Positions 55,701 through 64,000 of a DNA stretch of 64,000 nucleotides are shown piece after piece; positions within the stretch are counted from its first letter, which is position 1, and every line of letters begins with the position of its first letter. The stretch is taken from contig NC_058197.1 of the NCBI RefSeq assembly GCF_907165205.1, forward strand, positions 14,686,266 to 14,750,265, read 5' to 3'. The notes beneath the pieces were generated by a model. The model worked only from the letters and a program-made list of their open reading frames with translations. It did not search any database and was not told where the DNA came from. Made by a program: the position numbers and the translations under genes. Source of the stretch: Coccinella septempunctata (taxonomy: Eukaryota; Arthropoda; Insecta; Coleoptera; Coccinellidae).

Positions 55701-56849
55701 GAGTATGAAAATATTCAGCTTAATTTCGAACCTCTCGCTTGGTATTTTTTTTTTTTCAACTGAACCAGTTCATGGTTGTTGCTAACAGATGAACATCGCT
55801 TGTAGTCGTTCAGATCATTTCCAGAATCAGACGAATGTAGGTACCTTAGTTTCTCTCTTGAAACAAGTCGTTTTAATTCTCGATTTTTTGCTTTGCCTTC
55901 CACAGGAAGAGGATTATGATGCACATTTTAGAAAAAAGCAACTTTTAAGCGGAATAGGCAATCTTTTCCCCTAGCACCCCCGTATACAACCACAAGTTCC
56001 CTGTCGTTCCTCAATAAAAATCATAACGAGGCCCACACTCCTCTCTCACGAAAACCGCGGACAACTTTTAATGATCCCAAAAACCCAAAAACTTAAAACG
56101 GTGCGCGCCGGCGATGAAAGAGCCACGACACCCCCCCGTCGCCCCTTCCACCCCCTCGATAAATATAAATCTTTATCAAACTTTCTGGCCCGGCTATCGG
56201 CTTGAATGGAGCGTCGAAAACAAAAACGGTTAAGGGGACAACTTCGTGCCCATTCATCGAACTTTTTTCCTATTTATCTTTGAACCTATGGGCCCTTTGA
56301 ACTAGATGAAAGGATCCATTCTTCGGTTCCCGATCCGGGCCTCGTTTCGTCCGCGGATGTATTTATTCAAATCGAACGATTTGAATACGACGTGAATGGA
56401 CGTCGAAATCTTATTGATGCGGAGGTCGCAGGTGTGTGTGAGTTCTTTGCATTGAACTCGTACGGTTTGAATATTGATAGGACGAAGAGATAGGGTTTCA
56501 TATGCTGTTCCTGCATGTGCATCGAGATGACGGTTTGTCCCATGGATTCTGGGTCTCGATTATTATTTATCTCCTTAAAATGCAGGCTCATTTTTTCTTA
56601 ATCTTAGTCTAATTTATATGGAGAAGTACTCTCAAGATTTTCACACTGGCAAAATTATGGGAGGAAGAAGAATGGTAACGAAGTTTCTATTGTGGTGTCG
56701 ATTTCAGCATTTTATTTCAATTGTACCTTGATTCTTCGAGGATACAGGGTGATTCACTGTGATGGCCTATTAGATATTCATGGAAATCTAATCACAATTT
56801 TGAGCTAAATGTTTGCTCTTCCAGAATATGTATGACATAATCCCAAAAC
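55701..56849. other. No gene seen; island 56030-56400
   Basis: The island is CG-rich with several C runs (56131-56152). At 56744 a TACAGGGTGATTCACTGTGA looks like one more element of the TACAGGGTG group, running directly into the satellite, with no partner end seen. Open frames are short. Confidence 0.35.
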
Positions 56850-59140
56850 TCGAAAGCTGATTCTCGAAAAATCCTGAAAAAGATGGGCTCAGTTAAAAAC
56901 TCGTAAAGACCGAACGGTTGCGCCGAGATAGATGAAATTGTCAGATTTATTACTAGAAGAGTTGCTCTTTCTGCATATGAATCACATTTCCATCTACGGT
57001 TACTTTTATTGAGAGATAAACGACTTGAAAGCTGACCTTCGAAAAATCCTGAAAAATATGGGTTCAGTTAAAAATTCGTCAAGACCGAACGGTTGCGCCG
57101 AGATGAATGAAATTCTTAGATTTATTACTAGATGAGTTGCTCTTTCTGTATATGAATCACATTTCCATCTACGGTTACTTTTATTGAGAGATAAACGACT
57201 TGAAAGCTGACCTTCGAAAAATCCTGAAAAAGATGGGTTCAGTTAAAAATTCGTCAAGACCGAACGGATGCGCCGAGATAAATGAAATTCTCAGATTTAT
57301 TACTAGATGAGTTGGTCTTTCTGTATATGAATCACATTTCCATCTACGGTTACTTTTATTGAGAGATAAACGACTTGAAAGCTGACCTTCGAAAAATCCT
57401 GAAAAAGATGGGTTCAGTTAAAAATTCGTCAAGACCGAACGGATGCGCCGAGATAAATGAAATTCTCAGATTTATTACTAGATGAGTTGGTCTTTCTGCA
57501 TATGAATCACATTTCCATCTACGGTTACTTTTATTGAGAGATAAACGACTTGAAAGCTGACCTTCGAAAAATCCTGAAAAGATGGGTTCAGTTAAAAATT
57601 CGTCAAGACCGAACGGATGCGCCGAGATAAATGAAATTCTCAGATTTATTACTAGATGAGTTGGTCTTTCTGTATATGAATCACATTTCCATCTACGGTT
57701 ACTTTTATTGAGAGATAAACGACTTGAAAGCTGACCTTCGAAAAATCCTGAAAAGATGGGTTCAGTTAAAAATTCGTCAAGACCGAACGGATGCGCCGAG
57801 ATGAATGAAATTCTCAGATTTATTACTAGAAGAGTTGCTCTTGTAGTATATGAATCACATTTCAATCTACGGTTACTTTTATTGAGAGATAAACGACTTG
57901 AAAGCTGACCTTCGAAAAATCCTGAAAAATATGGGTTCAGTTAAAAATTCGTCAAGACCGAACGGTTGCGCCGAGGTGGATGAAATTCTCAGATTTATTA
58001 CTAGATGAGTTGGTCTTTCTATATATGAATCACATTTCCATCTACGGTTACTTTTATCGAGAGATGAACGACTTGAAAGCTGACCTTCGAAAAATCCTGA
58101 AAAAGATGGGTTCAGTTAAAAATTCGTCAAGACCGAACGGTTGCGCCGAGATGGATGAAATTCTTAGGTTTATTACTACATAAGTTGCTCTTTCTGCATA
58201 TGAATCACATTTTCATCTACGGTTACTTTTATTGAGAGATAAACGACTTGAAAGCTGACCTTCGAAAAATCCTGAAAAAGATGGGTTCAGTTAAAAATTC
58301 GTCAAGACCGAACGGATGCGCCGAGATAAATGAAATTCTCAGATTTATTACTAGATGAGTTGGTCTTTCTGTATGTGAATCACATTTCCATCTACGGTTA
58401 CTTTTATTGAGAGATAAACGACTTGAAAGCTGACCTTCGAAAAATCGTGAAAAGATGGGTTCAGTTAAAAATTCGTCAAGACCGAACGGATGCGCCGAAA
58501 TGAATGAAATTCTCAGATTTATTACTAGAAGAGTTGCTCTTGTAGTATATGAATCACATTTCAATCTACGGTTACTTTTATTGAGAGATAAACGACTTGA
58601 AAGCTGACCTTCGAAAAATCCTGAAAAATATGGGTTCAGTTAAAAATTCGTCAAGACCGAACGGTTGCGCCGAGATGGATGAAATTCTTAGATTTACTGA
58701 GAGATAAACGACTTGAAAGCTGACCTTCGAAAAATCCTGAAAAAGATGGGTTCAGTTAAAAATTCGTCAAGACCGAATGGTTGCGCCGAGGTGGATGAAA
58801 TTCTCAGATTTATTACTAGAAGAGTTTCTCTTTCCGCATATGAATCACACTTCCATCTACGGTCACTTTCATTGAGAGATAAACGACTCCCAAGCTGACC
58901 TTCGAAAAATCCTGAAAGAGATGGGTTCAGTTAAAAATTTGTCAAGACCGAACGGTTGCGCCTAGATGGATGAAATTCTTAGATTTATTACTAGATGAGT
59001 TGCTCTTTCTGTATATGAATCACATTTTCATCTACGGTTACTTTTATTGAGAGATAAACTACTCGAAAAATCCTGAAAAGATAGGGTCAGTTAAAACTTC
59101 CTCAAGACAGAACGGTTGCGCCGAGATGGATGAAAATGGA
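56850..59140 (+). repeat. Satellite S174, right block, about 13 monomers
   Basis: GACTTGAAAGCTGACCTTCG recurs near 57023, 57197, 57373, 57547, 57721, 57895, 58070, 58245, 58420, 58594, 58710 and (varied) 58885, so the period is 174-176 bp with one 116 bp short unit. Identity between adjacent units is high (over 90% by eye). The period is 58 codons, which keeps long frames open on the minus strand (57356-57865 and 58229-58564); the repetitive translation is not a protein family. It is in opposite orientation to the block at 6110-7060. Confidence 0.95.
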
Positions 59141-60404
59141 TGAAAATGCTTTGGACAAGAAATCTGCAGAAGCGATGGCAGAGCCTTCTTGAGGCCACAC
59201 CTGATATCCATTGGATTTCAGTAGATTTTCCATTTTCCGCAGTTGCAGTCGAGATCTGTTCGGAAAATTTTCGTGGGAAGCTCTTGGTATTGCAATATCC
59301 TCAATGGAATCAGCATATGATAGCAGAATTAAGCTAAATGTCAATAAATCCTCGTGTCCCCATCAAAAACTACCGAAACCTCGCCGCAAAACGCCATCGA
59401 AACTTCGCCACAATCGAAATTTCCCAATCCGGACCGGAACCTCCACCTAGGCTCCCTCAACCCCTTCCTCGTATATCAGACACGACTCATGGACCGTCTT
59501 GAAAACCGTATAACTCAAGGAACGGTCGCTGGACATGCACACGATTACAACGGGTCCACGGTATCGGCTGCGGTCAAGCCAAGGCGCCATCGTCCGTTGA
59601 ATAATAAGGGCCCTAATTTGAATCGGTTCTTGTCCGAACACGGTTCAGGTGTTCGGAACAATCCCTGTCGCAAGTTCGGTTCCGCTCCGCGGTCAGTTTG
59701 GGGTGTTTTTCGTTTCTGGCCCGGTACTTTTGGGGGGAGATGGAAGGCTGTCTCGGAAGGGAGGAGATGTCGGGCGGTATTTCTGGGAATGAGGGAACAA
59801 TTTAAAGGAAATGGCGACCGAAATCGCTTATTGAGGGTGCTATAACCCTTGAAAATCGATTTTTCAGGATGGGGTACCAAGATCCATTTGAATGTTGTGT
59901 TTTAATCGATCATGTTGAATGATATATTGGGCAACTTTGATTCTCCTTGTTTGTTTCAACCGTTTTCTCGGGTAAAACGAATTAACAGGTGAAGCTCTTG
60001 AAGCTTCTTTTCATTGGAAAAAGATTTTCTTGATGTAGCTATATCAGCCGAGGTAGAAATAGCTTTCAACCTACTTACCCATTTTGGACTAAGCCTGAAA
60101 TGCGATCCTGGTGCATCAAATGTAAACAGACAAACCTGAAATTATCTTTCAGCTACGTATGGGAGAGTTGAACTCCTTTTCACTTTGAAGCCACCGGACA
60201 TGAGCGATATAACTCTGTTTCCCACAATTACCTAGCCTGAACATCGGCTTGAGCAGGAAATGGCTCTCTGCGTTGCTTAAGTTACGTCTTACACCTTGTC
60301 GTCTCAGGATACCAGTGCCACAAGATAATCTAGGCGAAACCCCAACCGAAGTTGCACTGACAGCGTCATCAGTGCAGCTTTTAAACACCTTTTAACGCAG
60401 CTCC
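59141..60404. other. GC-richer island with unassigned ORFs
   Basis: A 163-codon plus-strand frame (59354-59845) and minus-strand frames overlap in the island 59340-59870. They begin with a repeated SPSK/SPQN-type stretch from small direct repeats and have no family I recognise. The part 60140-60400 is balanced in composition and may be an old element, but no motif is clear. Confidence 0.3.
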
Positions 60405-61045
60405 TTCAAAAAGATGGATAAATTCGGAGGCCAAGACAGCTGTTCACAAAGCATCCCAACGCTTCTTTACGAAAGCCAAAGCTGGACTCCCTTCAGGCGA
60501 CATATTAAACAGCTTGAACAAACGCAACAACGTCATCTAAGACAAATAATGCACATCAGATGGTTCCACAAAGTTTCAAATGCAGAAGTCTTGCAGTGCA
60601 AGGGTTAACAATTGATACTCAAGTAACGAGGGCCCGACTCAGATGGAGAGGCCACATTATGAGGATGCAAGACACAAGACTCTCCAAAATAGATCTGTAT
60701 GGCGAATTCACAGAGGGAGCTCGGAAACCAGGAGGACAGTATAAACGGTTTAAGGATATACTGAATCAATGATGCCAATCATAACTGGAAACAACTAGCG
60801 TTAGATAGATCACAGTGGAGGTCTTCGGTTGACAGTTATAATGGAGACTCGAGAAGAATACAGCGGCGGCCAGATCTGGTTGGTGACTATCCATGCCCGG
60901 AGTGTGGAAGGATCTGTAGGTCACGGTAGGGTCTCTTCAGTCACAAGAGGGCACACAGTCGCAAGTAGCCCTAGGAAATAAGGGTTTGTCAATCTTTTCT
61001 TCTTTAGTTTTATTTCCGGTAACGGGATACAGCAATTAATCTGTG
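60405..61045 (+). pseudogene. LINE, endonuclease/RT type, copy 3 with zinc-finger tail
   Basis: It reads IPTLLYESQSWTPFRRHIKQ, LEQTQQRHLRQIMHIRWFHK and VSNAEVLQ. After a frame change come TIDTQVTRARLRWRGHIMRM, QDTRLSKIDLYGEFTEGARK and PGGQYKRFKDILNQ with a stop. After further changes it reads RPDLVGDYPCPECGRICRSR, a stop, and GLFSHKRAHSRK. The CxxCxRxCxSRxGLxSHxRxH end is a C2H2-like finger typical of this LINE group. The 3' untranslated end is GTAACGGGATACAGCAAT. Four lesions at least. It supplies the C-terminal part missing from the 20106 copy. Confidence 0.8.
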
Positions 61046-62331
61046 AATGGTAGCAACTCTTTTTCTTTGCGTCGAGACATCATGCCCAAATATGTAACGG
61101 TTGATAATAATAGAGTGATGGTGAAATGAATATTTTGAATACAGCAATTCTTTCTTTAGGAATCGAAAAATTGGCTCATGTCTTCCTAACCCATGGGAGA
61201 GTTGAACAGGGGGCGAGAGAGACTTGACCATAAGTTTGTTTATCAGGAAAAACATTCAAAGAAAACAATTTCCAATGATCAACGATTGTCTACGTCAAGG
61301 TTTCCATCATCATATGTATCAGAGTCACTTTCCCTTATTTCCGAGATGTTTTTCACTTGTTTGAACCTTTGTATATTTCTTTCTATTGTATATTCATTTC
61401 TATTATTCAAATTTCTTTTTTGTAGCCAACTATTATCTAGGCTCAGTGCGGGAAACTTGGACCACTGATTATGTCTTCCGACCATAGCATGGGTCAAGTT
61501 GCTACATTGTTTTCACCTCAAATCGCAAAAAACAACAATTTTTTCAAATGACCTGATGCGATTCTTTCGACCTGAGGAATCTACCGTTAAAATATTCGTA
61601 CGAGCCAAAGACCCACCTAAAAATTATAGCATTATTATCATTCATTATTGCTGGGTTGAATCTCTAGTCAATGAGATCATGAAACCTTCCCATTCGACCC
61701 TCAAAATTTCGACCTGGGGCAGAGTTTCACCCCGTTGAACTCCTCGACCACGTCCGAAGGTCCAGAAGGCACCTCGTCACGCCTAAAATCAACATCGGCC
61801 CTCTTGCCCCCCTCTAGCCGCCATTGTAGAGATCCGTGGCGATTTATTATTTGGTCAGTATTGTTTCAAAGTGTCGACTTAGGCCATTGAATACGCCAGC
61901 GGACTTTGATATGCGACCGGTGTATGGAGACTTGGCCGGGGTCCGGCTTTCAAACGCCCAACCGATAACTTATTCTCTAAAGGGTATCATTCAATTAATG
62001 ATATCGTTTCTCCGCAACGCGCCCCCCGCCACCCCCTCTCGGTTACCGGGCCGAGATTCATTGTTTCGCCGGGGAGAGCCGCTGGACTTTGGAGAGCGTG
62101 AACTAATGGGGATAGGTTATATAGTGGTAAGTTGTTTTAGTAAAATTGAATGGTGGAAGCTGCGGTCTTGTCCGTTTTTGTCCGGTCGACGTATACGTTG
62201 TTCAAGGCGTGTGATGTATTGGGGATTTAATTGGGGTGGGTGGAAGCGGTTGATGTGGAAGGAGGAGGTGGCTGTTGAGAAAGAGTCGAATCGACTTGAA
62301 TGATTCAAGCATTGAATCTTATTTCGTATAC
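61046..62331. other. No gene seen; MITE-A end at 61571 and island 61720-62300
   Basis: CCTGAGGAATCTACCGTTAA and AATATTCGTACGAGCCAAAG (61571-61612) are the right end of MITE-A without its last bases. The island holds a 155-codon plus-strand frame (61836-62303) with no recognised family and a run of C at 62023-62040. A possible intron donor GGTAAGTTG at 62128 has no matching acceptor I can defend. Confidence 0.3.
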
Positions 62332-63050
62332 AGGTTGACGATTTGAAAACTTGCCAGTCGAATTATGTCACGACAAGAATGATTTCAGGGTTAATACAGG
62401 AATAGGTCAATTTTTATTCGGAGGGGGACATATTTTGAGCAGAATTGTGAGCCGAAATCTCCTAAACCCTAGGTGTAGGGGCTATCACCTCTAAATTCTC
62501 AATAGGGAATAGGGGGTGAGCTAACCTCAAATGGAAGATCACTTGAGCCACTTCGTGAATACTATGGTTTGCAAATTTTTATCGAGTCCTCGAAGTAGTT
62601 ACAGGGGCTGACAATTTGAAAACTTGCCAGGCCAATTATGTCTCCACAAGGATGTTTTCAGAGGAAATGGCGTAAGAGGTCAATTTTTATTCGGAGGGGG
62701 ACATGTTTCTAGCAGAATTGTGAACCAAAATCTCCTAAATCTTAGGTGTAGGAGATGTCACTCCTAAACTCTAAATAGGGAATAGAGGGTGAGCTATACC
62801 TCAATTGGAAGATTATGTAGAAGGAAATATTGTCTTCCAATTTAGGTTTAGCTCGCCCTCTATTCCCTATGAGGAATTTTGGGATGCTAGCCCCCTAAAC
62901 CTAGGTTTGAGGAGATTTAGTCTTACAATTTAGCTCAAAATATGTCCCCCTCTGTTTAGAAATTGACCTGTTCCGGCTTATTCATTGAAAACATCCTTGT
63001 CGAGACATAATTGGTCTGACAAGTTTTCGAATTTTCCAAACCAAGTTTGT
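62332..63050. mobile_element. Foldback family D, copy with duplicated left arm
   Basis: Two direct copies of the left arm (62332-62570 and 62604-62825, both starting ACAGG...CTGAC/GACGATTTGAAAACTTGCCA) are followed by one inverted arm (62833-63048, complement GAAAACTTGTCAGACCAATT). Shared blocks are GAGGGGGACAT, AATCTCCTAAA and AATAGGGAATAG. The last two pair around a centre at 62826. The blocks GAGGGGGACA and AATAGGGAA...GGTGAGC also occur in 1191-2580. No coding content. Confidence 0.75.
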
Positions 63051-63129
63051 GACTTCACTACATGACCAATAGTATCCGCAGACAGCTCTAGATTTTTTTT
63101 CTGTGAGATAAGCTTTTCAAGAATGTCCT

Positions 63130-63440
63130 CTGAAAATTTCATGGATCTGACTGCAACCGTTTGATCTTGACGAATTTTTAAGTGAACCCTTCTTTTTCGG
63201 AAATATATCATCGTAGAGCTTCACTACGTAAATACCAGTCTTCGCAGAGAATTTTTTTCTAGCTAGATGAACTATTCGAAAGAATATCCTCTGAAAATTT
63301 TATGTTGTTCGAGTCTATTCTTTGGTCTTGTTCAACTGATCCCATCTTTTTGGGAATATTTCCAAGGTCAACTTTCGACCCTCGCAACTCCCAGAAAAAT
63401 CATGGAAGGGCTAAAAGTGATACATATTCTGAAAGAGCAT
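63130..63440 (-). repeat. Satellite S174, two degenerate monomers
   Basis: CAACCGTTTGATCTTGACGA at 63157 and TTTGGTCTTGTTCAACTGAT at 63319 align with the S174 anchor. The second continues with CCATCTTTTTGGGAA and GATACATATTCTGAAAGAGC. Spacing is about 163 bp. They are more diverged than either array, so they are strays or an array edge. Confidence 0.7.
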
Positions 63441-64000
63441 TATTATTATTAGTATTTGAACCTGGGTCGTGGTGGCTCCATTAGCCTTTCGGGAACTGCG
63501 ACCATGTAGATCTTCTGTTCTCTACCCTACTCATTCATAGGAACCCAAAGAGGTCGTCAATGGTGTTGATAAAACCGACAACATTCTTACTGGCCTTGGC
63601 CATTATCTTGTGAGTATCCAGGACCATTTTCCCCATATGAGTGGTTCTTAAGCCAGCCAGCTCTGGACACTTGCATACCATGTGTTCAGCTGTTTCTGCT
63701 TTTGATCCACAGAGCCTACAAATCTCATCTGCTGACTTTCCCATACCGTACAAATGATATTTGTAGCGACAGTACCCTGTCAGCAGTTCCACCATCACCC
63801 GAAGCTCAGATCGTGACAGCTTTAGCAGTTTTCAGGTATAGGTCGGTGAAATCATCACGAATTTCTTCGACTGAGTGAGTCTAGGAGTGTTTCTCCAGAG
63901 GGTTATTATGTTGTTCAACTCCCATTGTTGGACCGCTTCCTTATATTGGTCTTTTCTGAGCGCACAGAGAGCTCAAGTCCAGCAGGTATTAACCTTGATG
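63435..64000 (-). pseudogene. RNase H LINE 3' part, running off the window
   Basis: On the minus strand the sequence gives LSLSRSELRVMVELLTGYCR, YKYHLYGMGKSADEICRLCG, SKAETAEHMVCKCPELAGLR and finally KNVVGFINTIDDLFGFL with the stop at 63535, then a 3' untranslated end and an ATTATTATTATT tail (TAA repeats on the minus strand) at 63440-63452. This C-terminal domain is uninterrupted over 87 codons. Upstream, toward 64000, the RNase H end (complement of AGAAAAGACCAATATAAGGA) shows the uninterrupted form of the site where the R2-like element sits at 33598. The (TAA)n tail and RNase H point to the I group. Confidence 0.8.

Noticed and set aside
57356..57865. 169-codon minus-strand ORF with a repeated 58-residue unit
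   Set aside because: The satellite period is 174 bp (58 codons), so frames stay open by arithmetic; other frames of the same array are open as well and no protein motif is present.
59354..59845. 163-codon plus-strand ORF beginning SPSKTTETSPQN
   Set aside because: The start is made of small direct repeats and the rest matches nothing known; a minus-strand frame overlaps it.
61836..62303. 155-codon plus-strand ORF with Arg/Trp-rich end
   Set aside because: GC-rich island effect; no domain, no convincing splice sites.

Overview
The window reads as gene-poor insect nuclear DNA, most like a beetle. The reasons are AT-rich sequence, decayed mariner and Tc1-like DNA transposons, several clades of non-LTR retrotransposon (LINE), a Penelope-type endonuclease remnant, many TA-flanked short inverted-repeat elements and two satellite families. 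The species is inferred, not proven. I found no intact host protein-coding gene, tRNA, rRNA, CRISPR array or bacterial feature. Almost every recognisable reading frame belongs to a mobile element, and all are truncated, frameshifted or carry stops.

Left third (1-22300). A LINE scrap is followed by a near-perfect 1.39 kb foldback palindrome (1191-2580), more LINE debris, a small block of a ~174 bp satellite (6110-7060), a full-span mariner (8448-9732), a deleted mariner (10209-11111), a 1.5 kb Tc1-like element with TA flanks (12144-13674), a DUF4817-type transposase scrap (17090-17530), a Tc1-like tail butted against a LINE reverse transcriptase (19775-21060), and a third mariner (21599-22305).

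Middle (22300-46100). This part is dominated by nested insertions: a 1.2 kb intron-bearing element inside a MITE (24720-26219), a GIY-YIG endonuclease scrap inside another repeat (30125-31582), an R2-like restriction-endonuclease LINE inside an RNase H LINE (32780-34975), and a Jockey-like LINE inside the 3' end of another LINE (36540-37715). Two further long inverted-repeat elements follow, at 40247-41227 and 43248-45121. The second carries a DUF4817 DNA-binding domain in its spacer.

Right third (46850-64000). A 6.4 kb tandem array of ~493 bp monomers shows two different higher-order periods (dimer ~987 bp, trimer 1473 bp). It is followed by LINE and Tc1-like remnants, a 2.3 kb array of the same ~174 bp satellite in the opposite orientation (56850-59140), and a third family-D foldback (62332-63050). 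The window ends inside an RNase H LINE.

Between these repeats lie islands of GC-richer, non-repetitive-looking DNA (about 9880-10130, 18370-18960, 22440-22900, 29440-30060, 32100-32720, 35880-36200, 41340-41760, 46290-46720, 53580-54240, 56030-56400, 59340-59870, 61720-62300). They have no recognisable coding content but share motifs such as CCATAAAA. They may be the ancestral intergenic or intronic sequence into which the repeats inserted. The elements do not form a pathway; what links them is nesting order, shared TACAGGGTG-like termini and shared rearranged junctions.
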